Source: JACRIM01 sp038042195
Lineage (GTDB): Bacteria > Planctomycetota > Phycisphaerae > UBA1845 > UTPLA1
Assembly: GCA_038042195.1 (NCBI GenBank)
Contig: JBBTET010000046.1
Span: 1-41,692 of the forward strand
Reading direction: 5' to 3'
Length of the DNA: 41,692 nt
Shown piece after piece: positions 9,682 to 18,389 of the stretch. A program made the translations under genes and the position numbers. Position 1 is the stretch's first letter. Every line of letters begins with the position of its first letter. Under the pieces are notes generated by a model. That model worked only from the letters and a program-made list of their open reading frames with translations. It searched no databases and was not told the origin of the DNA.

Positions 9682-10620
9682 TTGAGCATAGTCCTCGAAG
9701 CCGAACATGTCCGCGTCGAATACGGCTCCTTTGTCGCCCTCCCTGATTTTCAACTGAGCCTATCCGCAGGCAATCTGCTCGGCCTCATTGGGCCGAACGG
9801 TGCAGGGAAAACCACCAGCCTCAAGGCCATCGCAGGACTGCTCCCCATGACCGCCGGCCGCGTGCGCGTGCTCGGCGAAACGGTTGAGCCGGGCAACACG
9901 TCGGCACTCTCTCGCATCGGCTTCGCCCCGGACACGCCTCCGATGTACGACGAAATGACCGTGGAGGACTTCCTCCGCTTCATCGGCCGAGCCTACCGCG
10001 TCGGACGAGAGATGACCGAGGAACGGATTGACTACTGGCTGGAACAGTTGTGGCTCTCTGATCGGCGAACGTCAAAAGTAAAGGCCCTCTCGCGCGGAAT
10101 GAAGCAGCGACTCACCGTGGCCCGCACCCTCCTTCCCGATCCCGCGCTCGTGTTGCTTGATGAACCCGCCGCCGGTCTCGACCCGGCGGGCCGAGTCCAA
10201 TTCCGAAAAATGCTCGGCTCACTGCGCGACTCCGGCAAGGCTCTCATCGTCAGCTCGCACATCCTCGCCGACCTACACGAATACTGCACCCACATCGGCA
10301 TCATGGAAGGCGGCAAGCTGCGACAGCTCGGCACCGTCGCCCAGGTCGTTCACTCACAGGCCGAGAACCGCTGCCTGTACGAGATCACCCTGGCCAGAAT
10401 GGTGCCCGATGTGCAAACCGCATTCGGCGACATGGTCGGCCTGACCAAGCTGGACATTCAAGGACGGCAAATCTCATTTGAATATGAGCACGATGACGAA
10501 GCCGCTGCCGCGATCCTCTCAAAGCTGCTCGCCGCCGGCCTGCCCATCGCTCGCTTCGCACCGGTCGATCACGATTTGGAACAGGCGTATCTGCGAACCG
10601 GAATCAAACAAGTGGATTAG
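9682..10620 (+). CDS. ABC transporter ATP-binding protein
   Basis: A 312-residue ABC ATPase. Walker A is GPNGAGKTT (37-45), the signature LSRGMKQ (136-142), Walker B ALVLLDEP (155-162), the D-loop AGLDP, and H-loop His193 (VSSHILADL). A ~90-residue C-terminal extension follows (DLEQAYLR near the end), as in ABC-2 type exporter ATPases of the CcmA/NatA class. The start is TTG at 9682: an in-frame stop lies at 9649-9651 and no ATG/GTG exists in between, with AAGG at 9669 as a weak Shine-Dalgarno. It is followed after a short gap by its permease. It powers export or membrane remodelling; the cargo is unknown. Confidence 0.9.
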   Translation: MSIVLEAEHVRVEYGSFVALPDFQLSLSAGNLLGLIGPNGAGKTTSLKAIAGLLPMTAGRVRVLGETVEPGNTSALSRIGFAPDTPPMYDEMTVEDFLRFIGRAYRVGREMTEERIDYWLEQLWLSDRRTSKVKALSRGMKQRLTVARTLLPDPALVLLDEPAAGLDPAGRVQFRKMLGSLRDSGKALIVSSHILADLHEYCTHIGIMEGGKLRQLGTVAQVVHSQAENRCLYEITLARMVPDVQTAFGDMVGLTKLDIQGRQISFEYEHDDEAAAAILSKLLAAGLPIARFAPVDHDLEQAYLRTGIKQVD

Positions 10621-10653
10621 TACAACGTTGAAACGGATGCACTGAGGAACTTG

Positions 10654-12129
10654 ATGGCTGCGGAACCAATCATTCTTAACCCCATCGGCTGGGGACAGTT
10701 TCGCCTCCTGGGCGGGTGGAGGCGCACGCTGGGAATCGCCGGTGCCTACGCGGGCGGGTCTTTGCTCATCATGATCTTGCTCTATCGCGCCATGCGCGCC
10801 GAAACTACGCTCGCCAACTTCGCACGGGGATCGTTGACCTTCTTCTTGCTCATTCAGTCCGCCATCCTCGTCTTCGTCGGCACCAACGCCGTCAAACGCG
10901 CCATCCTCCGCGACTTCACCACGGACATGATCTCGTCGCACCGACTTACCGCGATGAGCGGCTACACTGCCGCCCTCGGCTATCTCACCGGACCGACCTC
11001 GCAGTGCATCGCACTGACGTTTGTGAATTGGCTGATCTGCACCATTCTGGCGGGCATCGCCGGAACCCCCGGAAGCATCACCGACCTGCTCGGGCCGACC
11101 ATGCTATTTGTCATCATGGGATTCCTGGCGGCCTTCTGCTGGAGCCTTCAGGTGTTGATGGCCCTCAACACGCGCGGCCGAATCTCCGTCGTCGGCGCCT
11201 TCGTGGTATTGGGCGTGCTGAGTAATCTCGATGTCCTTTGGACATTGCCCGGTTTGGCCCTGGTGGTTCCAACCTATCTCGTCAGCACCCTGCGACGATC
11301 TTCCAGCGGCATCACTCCCAACGACCTGCCGGTCATCACGTCGATGGCGGCACAGTTGGCCCTGTCATTCACCTTCTTCCTCGCGGCCGCGAGGAAGTAC
11401 CGGCGCGACGACGTGGCCGCGTTTTCGGGAGCCTTGGGATATTGCCTTGTGGCCCTGTGCGCCCTCATCGCCGCCGTCGGAATGGCGCGCGTACCGACGC
11501 CGCAGATTCCATTCGCCCCTCCCATTTTCTATAGTAACAGTGTTCACTCGATCGCCACATTGATAGCACTGGCACTGATCGCCATTCTGCCGGTGGCCAA
11601 CGCGGCACGGGCCTCCGCCGAATGGGGTCGTCGCAAAGTAAAGGACGCCATGTTCAAAGGCCGCCGCCCGCGGTCCTTTGTGGAGGCCGTTGCCATTAGC
11701 GTGATCCTCGCACTGGGGATTCTTCTACTGGTTCTTGGCAAGAGCAGCCTCGCAATGATCGAACACCGGAAAGACATGATGCCGCATGAGCAAATGGTGT
11801 ACTGTGCGGTGGCATTTGCGCTGTCCCTGTTGACCATTGGAGGCTTGCTGAGATACGTCTATTCAGCATCGGGCAAGGTCGGTTGGGTCATCGTGCTGTA
11901 TCTCGTTTTTGCGTGGTGCATTCCCATGTTCGCGGACTTCTCGCTGGATGCACTGACCAATCCAGCGGCCATGACGGAGTCCGGGAGATCGATGTTGTTC
12001 ACGTCGTCGCCGGTCGGAGCCTGGATCGCCAGTTGCACACTGCTGGAAGCCCCGGTGCCGCAGGGCTTGATGATCCAGGCGTTGCTCGCCGCCGGATCGC
12101 TCTGGCTCGCCAGTCGCGCCAAGCGTTAG
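10654..12129 (+). CDS. ABC-2 type transporter permease
   Basis: A 491-residue, very hydrophobic protein with about 10-12 TM segments. It directly follows the ABC ATPase and is almost certainly its membrane partner. ATG 10654 is preferred over TTG 10651 because GAGGA (10644-10648) is well spaced. The cytoplasmic loop containing RAILRDFTTDMISSHRL (from about residue 86) matches the position of the coupling loop (usually E-x-T-x-x-LLx-x-P-L) of ABC-2 permeases, but in a divergent form. The C-terminal half has a second group of TMs (from about residue 210), suggesting two fused modules. It ends 4 bp before the convergent DUF971 gene. Substrate not recognisable. Confidence 0.78.
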   Translation: MAAEPIILNPIGWGQFRLLGGWRRTLGIAGAYAGGSLLIMILLYRAMRAETTLANFARGSLTFFLLIQSAILVFVGTNAVKRAILRDFTTDMISSHRLTAMSGYTAALGYLTGPTSQCIALTFVNWLICTILAGIAGTPGSITDLLGPTMLFVIMGFLAAFCWSLQVLMALNTRGRISVVGAFVVLGVLSNLDVLWTLPGLALVVPTYLVSTLRRSSSGITPNDLPVITSMAAQLALSFTFFLAAARKYRRDDVAAFSGALGYCLVALCALIAAVGMARVPTPQIPFAPPIFYSNSVHSIATLIALALIAILPVANAARASAEWGRRKVKDAMFKGRRPRSFVEAVAISVILALGILLLVLGKSSLAMIEHRKDMMPHEQMVYCAVAFALSLLTIGGLLRYVYSASGKVGWVIVLYLVFAWCIPMFADFSLDALTNPAAMTESGRSMLFTSSPVGAWIASCTLLEAPVPQGLMIQALLAAGSLWLASRAKR

Positions 12130-12133
12130 CGCC

Positions 12134-12457
12134 TCAAGTCACAGGTTTGCACGCCGGGCAAGGACAGATTTCCTTCAAGTGCGACCACGTGGAGATGCCG
12201 GTGTCGTGCCCGTCAGTGAAAGTAAACTTCACAGCATAGTTTCCCACGGCCTGCAACGCCGTGATCCCCACGTCCTCCGGCACGCTCGCCGGATCAAGGA
12301 TCGGCTCCCCCGTCAATTCATTCACGCAGCCCGCGCAACGACAACTGGTTCGCAACAGCCGCATCGGATACCGCGCCACGTGTTCGTCGGCCCAGGTGAT
12401 TTCGACCACGCGCTCTGCACGAATGGCATTGATGGCGCGCGGGGGTGATGAGAGCAT
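12134..12457 (-). CDS. DUF971 domain protein (GBBH-like N-terminal domain)
   Basis: A 107-residue stand-alone DUF971 domain. It shows VEITWADEH (18-26), a Cys cluster C39-x-C41-xx-C44 followed by VNELTG, GNYAVKFTFTDGHDTGI (72-88), W91, and a final CPCPAC (98-103). The family is the N-terminal domain of gamma-butyrobetaine hydroxylase and also occurs beside Mrp/ApbC-type Fe-S carriers. In bacteria it is often linked to Fe-S cluster handling, which is inference here because no mrp-like gene is adjacent. Two Cys clusters suggest metal binding. It lies 27 bp downstream of SpoVR on the same strand. Confidence 0.88.
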   Translation of the reverse strand: MLSSPPRAINAIRAERVVEITWADEHVARYPMRLLRTSCRCAGCVNELTGEPILDPASVPEDVGITALQAVGNYAVKFTFTDGHDTGISTWSHLKEICPCPACKPVT

Positions 12458-12484
12458 TGAGGAATCGTAACCGAACGGGGGTGG

Positions 12485-14026
12485 TCAGACGCTGTGCGCC
12501 GGGGCCGGCATGTCGGCGTGTATCTTCTGCTGCTGGCTCTGTTCGCCGTCGTAGGAGAAGAGGACCATCTCATCATTGATGTTGGCCTGCAAGTGGATCG
12601 GCCGTCGCCAGACGCGCTGCACGTTTTTCAGCGTCTCCACGGCGAACTTGATGTCGAGGTCCACGCCGTTGTGCTTGTGGGCCAGATACAGCTCCCCGCG
12701 ATTCGCATAGTTGCCGTCCACGACATAGATGTACGGCTGGCCATGATTCGTGAGCATGAAGAGCAATTGCGCCTTGATCTTCTCATAGTCACGATTGACC
12801 ACGACCATTCGCCTCGTCGACGGGTCGTAGCGGTAGTGATACATCTTGAATCGCTCGACGAACTCCGGAGTGAGAAACTCGTCGATAAACGTCACGTCGT
12901 TGTAGATGCGTCGCACCTCAAATATCTTGTCACGGCCCAGGCCGAGCTTCTTGTCCCAGGTCCGCGCGATCTCCATCGAGCGGCACTCGTCGTACTCCTT
13001 TCCGAAGCGACCCTTGTTCCAACGATCCTCAATGTCACGGAACAGCTCGACGCCGATCTTGTAAGGATTCAACTGCCCCGGCGGCATGGCCACCGTGCCG
13101 CTGTGGTGGTCGGCGTAGGTGATAACGTCCTCATCGCGAAGGATGCTTCTGGTCATGAGCCGACTGTGCCAGAAGGTCGCCCAGCCCTCGTTCATGATCT
13201 TGGTCTGCCCCTGCGGGGCGTAGTAATACGCTTCCTCGCGCACCAGCGAGAGAATGTCCGCCTCCCAATCCTCCAGCGGAGCATGGTCAAGCAGGAATGA
13301 AAGCACGTCACGAAGCGGCTGGCGCGGAATGACGTTTCGCTTCTTCTGTCGCTGGCTGACGAGCGACTCCCGCTGTTGACGCGTGCGCTCCGGTGGGTTG
13401 ATCCACTGATCCATGTACGGCTTCGACTTGTAGCGAACGATGTCCTGCTCGACGTGCCGTTCGTTCGACATCTGACTCCGCTCGGCCGGCTTGGCGTCGC
13501 GCTGCATGAAGACGGAGTGCGGATCGATCAGGTTGTCGATGGACGTGCAGACATCAATCCATCGCTCGACCGGGTCGTGGCCCATGTGGTCGATGTGCTT
13601 GCGGACGCGCGTGGCATGATTCGCCATCTCGTCCATCATCTTGCGATTGGTCGTGCTAAACCAGTAATTGTTCTTGAAAAAGTCGCAATGGGCATAGACA
13701 TGAGCCATGACCAGCTTCTGGTCGACAACTGAATTGTCCGCCACGAGATAGGCATAGCAGGGGTCGTTGTTGATGACCATCTCGTAAATCTTGCCGAGGC
13801 CGTAGACATGCTGCTTGCGAAGCTTCTCGTACTCCATCCCGAATCGCCAATGCGGATAGCGCTGCGGAAAGCCCCCGTAGGCCGCGATCTGCTGCATCGT
13901 GTCGAAGTCGACCAGCTCATATCGCGTCTCGAAAAAGTCGAGGCCGGCCTTGCGGGCGATCTCGGCGATCTCCTCTGCGTAGCGCGATAGTTCCGGTCGT
14001 TGTCGGTAGAGAGACATGTCGGGCAC
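12485..14026 (-). CDS. SpoVR family protein
   Basis: A 513-residue protein that matches the SpoVR/YcgB family through its length. Family segments include FETRYELVDFDTMQQIAAYGG-type sequence (from about residue 32), KIYEMVINNDPCYAYL (79-94), VMAHVYAHCDFFKNN, the central QTKIMNEGWATFWHSR, and the C-terminal LYLAHKHNGVDLD. SpoVR was first linked to spore cortex in Bacillus, but in non-sporulators it travels with DUF444 and PrkA in stress-response loci. The start is taken as GTG 14026, which abuts the TAA of DUF444 (TAAGTG) and has GGGGA 7 bases before it. ATG 14017 is the alternative. It is probably translationally coupled to DUF444. Cytoplasmic; biochemical activity unknown. Confidence 0.95.
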   Translation of the reverse strand: MPDMSLYRQRPELSRYAEEIAEIARKAGLDFFETRYELVDFDTMQQIAAYGGFPQRYPHWRFGMEYEKLRKQHVYGLGKIYEMVINNDPCYAYLVADNSVVDQKLVMAHVYAHCDFFKNNYWFSTTNRKMMDEMANHATRVRKHIDHMGHDPVERWIDVCTSIDNLIDPHSVFMQRDAKPAERSQMSNERHVEQDIVRYKSKPYMDQWINPPERTRQQRESLVSQRQKKRNVIPRQPLRDVLSFLLDHAPLEDWEADILSLVREEAYYYAPQGQTKIMNEGWATFWHSRLMTRSILRDEDVITYADHHSGTVAMPPGQLNPYKIGVELFRDIEDRWNKGRFGKEYDECRSMEIARTWDKKLGLGRDKIFEVRRIYNDVTFIDEFLTPEFVERFKMYHYRYDPSTRRMVVVNRDYEKIKAQLLFMLTNHGQPYIYVVDGNYANRGELYLAHKHNGVDLDIKFAVETLKNVQRVWRRPIHLQANINDEMVLFSYDGEQSQQQKIHADMPAPAHSV

Positions 14027-15130
14027 TTATTTCCCCGCCGTGAAAAAGGTCTTCAGTGAATCGTAGATGTCGTCCTTGGAATTGACACGGCTGGTGATGA
14101 CGCTGTCCAGCCCGTCCAACTGTTCATGAATGACGTTGATGAAATTGCCGCTGCCATAGGCGCTGGCCACCTGGCAGTATCCGAAAAAGTTCACGCGCGG
14201 CAGGAGATTCTCCTTCAACATCCGGCAACACTCCCGCGAGTCGCTCTCGCTGGAGTTGTCGCCATCGGAAAAGTGAAAGATGTACGCATTCCACTCGTCC
14301 GGCGAGTAGTGCGTCTCCAGCATCGACCGACACAGCTTGAACGCGCTGGAAATCTTCGTCCCGCCGTCCTCTCGAATGTGGAAGAACGTCTGCCGATTCA
14401 CTTCGGCCGCGCGTACGTCGTGAACAATGTACCGACTCTCAATGCCGTCGTAATTTCGCCGCAGCCAGGCATCAATCCAAAACGCCTCCAGACGAACGAG
14501 CTCCTTCTGCTCGTCGCCCATCGAACCGGAGACGTCCATCATGTACACAATCACCGCGTTGGATTGCGGTTTGAGTATCGTCTTCCAACTTCGATACCGG
14601 CGATCCTGCCGCATCGGAATGATGATCGGATTGTCGGGATCGTAAACGCCTGCCATGAGCTGTCGGCGCAGGGATGCGCGGAAGGTGCGTTTGAAGTGGC
14701 GGAGTGATTCAGGGCCGGATGTGCGAATGCCGGAGTAGCGATCCTTCTCCGACGTAATCTGATGGTGGCCCTTGGGCTTGATCTTCGGAAGGCGCAGTTC
14801 TTCGCCGAGGATGTCGGCCAATTCATCCAGCGAGACCTCGACTTCCATCAGGTGGTTGCCGGGGTTGTTGCCGCCGGGGCCTTTGTCACCGTCACCGGCC
14901 TCCACGCTGTCGCCGACCTGCCCGTCGCCAGCGCCCACGCCGCCGTCGTTGTTGTCGCCATAGCGGAAGTGCGGCGTCTCGATCCCGCGCACCGGGATGC
15001 TGATGATGTTCTTGCCTTCCTTGCCGAGCAGCTCTCCGCGCGTGAGAAATTTCCGCAGGTCGTCGCGGATCTTGCCCTTGACGATCTGGCGGAAGCGTTG
15101 ATGGTCTTTGTCGATCTTCAGATAGCTCAT
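14027..15130 (-). CDS. DUF444 (YeaH/YhbH) family protein with vWA-like MIDAS
   Basis: A 367-residue protein of the YeaH/YhbH family. The N-terminus DHQRFRQIVKGKIRDDLRKF (9-28) and the motif PHFRYG (53-58) are characteristic. A Gly/Asp-rich linker spans about 59-90. The C-terminal half is von Willebrand A-like, with the metal-site motif MDVSGSM (198-204). DUF444 proteins usually form an operon with the PrkA Ser kinase and SpoVR. Here SpoVR follows directly, but upstream there is a divergent unrelated gene, so PrkA is not adjacent. It is expressed from a -10-like TATAAT at 15163-15168, with a hairpin right before the start codon. Cytoplasmic role presumed in stress or starvation response. Confidence 0.95.
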   Translation of the reverse strand: MSYLKIDKDHQRFRQIVKGKIRDDLRKFLTRGELLGKEGKNIISIPVRGIETPHFRYGDNNDGGVGAGDGQVGDSVEAGDGDKGPGGNNPGNHLMEVEVSLDELADILGEELRLPKIKPKGHHQITSEKDRYSGIRTSGPESLRHFKRTFRASLRRQLMAGVYDPDNPIIIPMRQDRRYRSWKTILKPQSNAVIVYMMDVSGSMGDEQKELVRLEAFWIDAWLRRNYDGIESRYIVHDVRAAEVNRQTFFHIREDGGTKISSAFKLCRSMLETHYSPDEWNAYIFHFSDGDNSSESDSRECCRMLKENLLPRVNFFGYCQVASAYGSGNFINVIHEQLDGLDSVITSRVNSKDDIYDSLKTFFTAGK

Positions 15131-15137
15131 AGTGCAA

Positions 15138-15168
15138 CACGGCTCTGGGCCGTGGGTTATCTATTATA
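15138..15168 (-). promoter_or_regulatory. -10 element and leader hairpin of the DUF444-SpoVR operon
   Basis: On the minus strand TATAAT (15168-15163) lies 33 bases before the ATG; I see no matching -35. The presumed leader contains the perfect stem CACGGC/GCCGTG (15138-15143 with 15149-15154, 5-nt loop), which ends 7 bases before the start codon. No Shine-Dalgarno is present, so initiation may be controlled by the hairpin or be unusual. Confidence 0.4.
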
Positions 15169-15328
15169 CGTCGGCCACAGCCGCTCCCGCGTGATCCATC
15201 GCCAGGCGGGAGCGCGGACCTCCCATGCTCAATATCGGACACCGGAAGGGGCTTCTCGATAGCCAATCGGGGGTACTCGTGGACAACAAGACGCAAGGCC
15301 TCCATTTCAACTTGCTGGTCCGGTTTTG

Positions 15329-15358
15329 TTGAATTCGGAGGATTCGCCCTGATATGAT
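15329..15358 (+). promoter_or_regulatory. Sigma70-type promoter for the propeller/cytochrome gene
   Basis: TTGAAT (15329-15334), an 18-bp spacer and TATGAT (15353-15358) resemble a -35/-10 pair with 4/6 and 5/6 matches. Transcription would start near 15365, leaving a ~55-nt leader that contains GGGAGGG (15404-15410) as the Shine-Dalgarno for ATG 15420. Confidence 0.5.
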
Positions 15359-15419
15359 GGGGCGCAACCGGGAACCCCACGTCGCATGAAATGCCACGTC
15401 CATAAGGGAGGGAAATCGA

Positions 15420-18389
15420 ATGCGTCGTGTAAATGGTCTTGCACTCTGCCTCGGACTACTGTTTGCGTCCTTTAATTCAGCCTCCGCCCAGTCCTTCGTG
15501 AACTGGGAATCCCCGCACGTCCACCCACTCGACATCACCACCGACGGAACGAGGCTTCTCGCCGTGAACACGGCCGACAACCGCTTGGAAATCTTCGATA
15601 TCAGCACCGGCCTTGCGGTGAAGCTCGGGGCCATTCCCGTCGGCCTCGACCCTGTCTCCGTTCGCGCCCGAACTTCCACCGAGGCCTGGGTCGTCAACCA
15701 AATTTCCGACAGCGTCTCCATCATCGATCTCACCACAATGAATGTCGTCCGCACGCTCCGCACCGACGACGAGCCCGCAGACGTCATCTTCGCCCCCTCC
15801 GTCAATCGTGCATTTGTGTCCTGCTCGCAAACCAACACCGTCCTCATCTATGACCTGACGAATCTCAACAACGCCCCCACGCGCCTGACCCTCGACGGGG
15901 AGGAGCCGCGCGCACTTGCTTACAACCCGATACGAAATGAAGTCTACGTCGCCGTCTTCGAGTCCGGCAATCACTCCACCATCCTCGGCGGCGGCAGCAC
16001 CATGGGTGCGGGCTTTCCGCCAAACGTCGTCACCGACCCGACCGGTCCCTACCTCGGTGTCAATCCTCCACCCAACGACGTGACAGCTTTCAGCCCTCCA
16101 ATCGGCACGTCGCTGCCGACGCCTCCGCGCGTGGGATTGATCGTAAAGAAAAATACCTCAGGCCAGTGGCTTGATGACAACACCCACGACTGGACAGGCA
16201 TGGTCTCCGGCGCTGACGCCGCGAAGTCCGGTCGCCCGGTCGGTTGGGACGTGTGGGATCACGACGTGGCCATCATCAACGCAGCGTCGCTGTCCGTCGG
16301 ATACGCCGACGGCCTGATGAACATCTGCATGGCCCTCGCGGTGAATCCCGGCACAGGCCACGTCACCGTCATCGGCACCGATGCGACGAATGACGTGCGA
16401 TTTGAGCCGGTCCTCACCGGGCGATTCCTCCGGGTCAATCTCGCGCGCGTCGATCCAGTCGGCCCAAGCGTGACTGCCATTTCGGATCTGAACACCCACA
16501 TCACCGCGTCCTATGGGCGCACGGTCCCCTTCGTCCCGCTTCCCCAGGCCGAACGCGATAAATCACTCGGCGACCCACGCGGAATAATCTGGAACACCGC
16601 CGGCGACCACGGCTACATCACCGGCATGGGCTCGAACAACGTCATCGTTATCAACGCCAACGGCAATCGCATTGGTGTGCAGCCCACCATCGAAGTCGGC
16701 GAAGGCCCGACGGGCGTGGCGTTGAATGAAACAACCGGACGCCTCTACGTCCTCAACAAGTTCGCCGCCTCCGTCTCGGTCATCGACACGGCCTTAGAGA
16801 CGGAATTGGCCCGCATTCCCTTCCACGATCCGACCACAGCCGCCATCAAGACAGGTCGCAAACATCTTTACGATACGCACAAGAACTCCGGCCTCGGCCA
16901 TATCTCATGCGCAAGCTGTCACGTTGACGGCAAACTCGATCGCCTCGCCTGGGACTTGGGCGATCCGTCAGGCGCGATGAAGCCGTTCAATCAGAATTGT
17001 CCCGCCGGCGGTTGTCAGGACTGGCACCCGATGAAGGGACCGATGACGACGCAGACCCTGCAAGACATCATCGGTAAGGAGCCGCATCACTGGCGCGGCG
17101 ACCGCACCGGCATCGAAGAGTTTTCAGGGGCATTTCACGGTCTGCTCGGTGGCGACAACCCTCTACCCACCGTGCCGCCCAACGACGAGATGCAGGAGTT
17201 TGAGAACTTTCTTGCTACCATCGCCTTCCCACCAAACCCGAATCGCGGCGCGGGTCGCTGGCCCACCAGCGGCGCGTTCGACAACTCTCTCCCGACCAAC
17301 CTGCCATTGCCCGGCCACTTCACCACCGGGCGTTTCGGTCCCGCTGGTCTGCCGCTACCGAATGGGAACGCGGTAAACGGACTGACCGCCTATCGCACGT
17401 CCCAACTCGATGGCGTGAATTGCGTCACCTGTCACACCCTGCCGACGGGCGCGGGGACGGATTCAACCCTGTCGGGCGGAATCTTCGTGCCAATTCCACC
17501 CGGGCCGGACGGTGAGCATCATCTGGCAATGGTGTCCAATGACGGCTCGACCAATATCAGCATCAAGATTCCCCAACTGCGAAATGAATACAAGAAAGTC
17601 GGAATGGAATTGACCCAGCTTCGCAACCTCTCCGGCTTCGGCGTGTTGCACGACGGCAGCGTCGACTCCCTGGCCCGCTTCGTCAATGAGCCGGTCTTCG
17701 CCGTCACGTCTAATCAGCAGACCGCCGACCTCGTCGCACTGATGCTGGCCTTCTCCGGTTCGGACTATCCGCCTCGGACATTGCTGGAGCCGCCAGGTGT
17801 CGCAGGTCTGGATACGCACGCGGCCGTCGGTTGGCAGACGACCCTGCGCGATTCCACATTGCCTGATCCAGGGCAACTCACACTCATCTCCAATATGATC
17901 ACCCTCGCCAATACGAACCGCGTCGGTCTGGTGGTCAAGGGCCGACAAGGCGGCATCATTCGCGGCTATCGTTACAACAGCTCGACCTTCGCCCCAAACA
18001 ATGTGTTTCAATCAGATCGCGCCGCCGAGACCTTCGCACCGGCGACCTTGCAGGGGTTCGCAACCTCGGACAGCGAACTCACTTACATGATCGTACCAAA
18101 GGGATCGGAGACGCGCATCGGAATCAACCGCGACGGCGATGCCTTCCTCGACCGCGACGAGATCGACCAGTGCAGCAACCCCGCCAACGCCGCGAGCACT
18201 CCGACCAACATTGGCGCGGACATCGACGACGACGGTGATGAAGACCCCGACGACGTGGATGCGTTCGTAGCAGTCTTGCTCGGTGTTTCCCCCTACTCGG
18301 CCCATACGACACGCAGTGACATGAACTGCGACGGCTTCACCGATGGTCGGGATGTTGGTGGGTTCTTACGTGGGTGGCTATTGCCTTGA
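15420..18389 (+). CDS. Secreted YVTN beta-propeller / diheme cytochrome c protein with dockerin-like tail
   Basis: A 989-residue protein with a signal peptide (1-23, ending SASA). The N-terminal ~460 residues hold YVTN-type propeller repeats, with segments such as LLAVNTADNRLEIFD, EAWVVNQISDSVSIID, RAFVSCSQTNTVLIYD and LYVLNKFAASVSVID. Two c-type heme sites follow: CASCH (497-501) and CVTCH (668-672), in a region resembling diheme cytochrome c peroxidase-like proteins. The C-terminus has two EF-hand-like Ca loops, DIDDDGDEDPDD (from 934) and DMNCDGFTDGRD (from 967), followed by a short hydrophobic helix. That is the dockerin-like or surface-anchoring tail common in planctomycetes. It is probably a surface or periplasmic redox protein; the electron partner is unknown. 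The last 12 bases overlap the convergent MBL gene. Confidence 0.88.
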   Translation: MRRVNGLALCLGLLFASFNSASAQSFVNWESPHVHPLDITTDGTRLLAVNTADNRLEIFDISTGLAVKLGAIPVGLDPVSVRARTSTEAWVVNQISDSVSIIDLTTMNVVRTLRTDDEPADVIFAPSVNRAFVSCSQTNTVLIYDLTNLNNAPTRLTLDGEEPRALAYNPIRNEVYVAVFESGNHSTILGGGSTMGAGFPPNVVTDPTGPYLGVNPPPNDVTAFSPPIGTSLPTPPRVGLIVKKNTSGQWLDDNTHDWTGMVSGADAAKSGRPVGWDVWDHDVAIINAASLSVGYADGLMNICMALAVNPGTGHVTVIGTDATNDVRFEPVLTGRFLRVNLARVDPVGPSVTAISDLNTHITASYGRTVPFVPLPQAERDKSLGDPRGIIWNTAGDHGYITGMGSNNVIVINANGNRIGVQPTIEVGEGPTGVALNETTGRLYVLNKFAASVSVIDTALETELARIPFHDPTTAAIKTGRKHLYDTHKNSGLGHISCASCHVDGKLDRLAWDLGDPSGAMKPFNQNCPAGGCQDWHPMKGPMTTQTLQDIIGKEPHHWRGDRTGIEEFSGAFHGLLGGDNPLPTVPPNDEMQEFENFLATIAFPPNPNRGAGRWPTSGAFDNSLPTNLPLPGHFTTGRFGPAGLPLPNGNAVNGLTAYRTSQLDGVNCVTCHTLPTGAGTDSTLSGGIFVPIPPGPDGEHHLAMVSNDGSTNISIKIPQLRNEYKKVGMELTQLRNLSGFGVLHDGSVDSLARFVNEPVFAVTSNQQTADLVALMLAFSGSDYPPRTLLEPPGVAGLDTHAAVGWQTTLRDSTLPDPGQLTLISNMITLANTNRVGLVVKGRQGGIIRGYRYNSSTFAPNNVFQSDRAAETFAPATLQGFATSDSELTYMIVPKGSETRIGINRDGDAFLDRDEIDQCSNPANAASTPTNIGADIDDDGDEDPDDVDAFVAVLLGVSPYSAHTTRSDMNCDGFTDGRDVGGFLRGWLLP

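Noticed and set aside
10644..10653. TTG 10651 as the start of the first ABC permease
   Set aside because: The ATG three bases later has the better-spaced GAGGA ribosome site; the difference is a single residue.
12134..15130. DUF971, SpoVR and DUF444 as one functional system
   Set aside because: The three genes run on one strand and may share a transcript, but I know of no functional link of DUF971 to the other two, so I treat it as a neighbour only.
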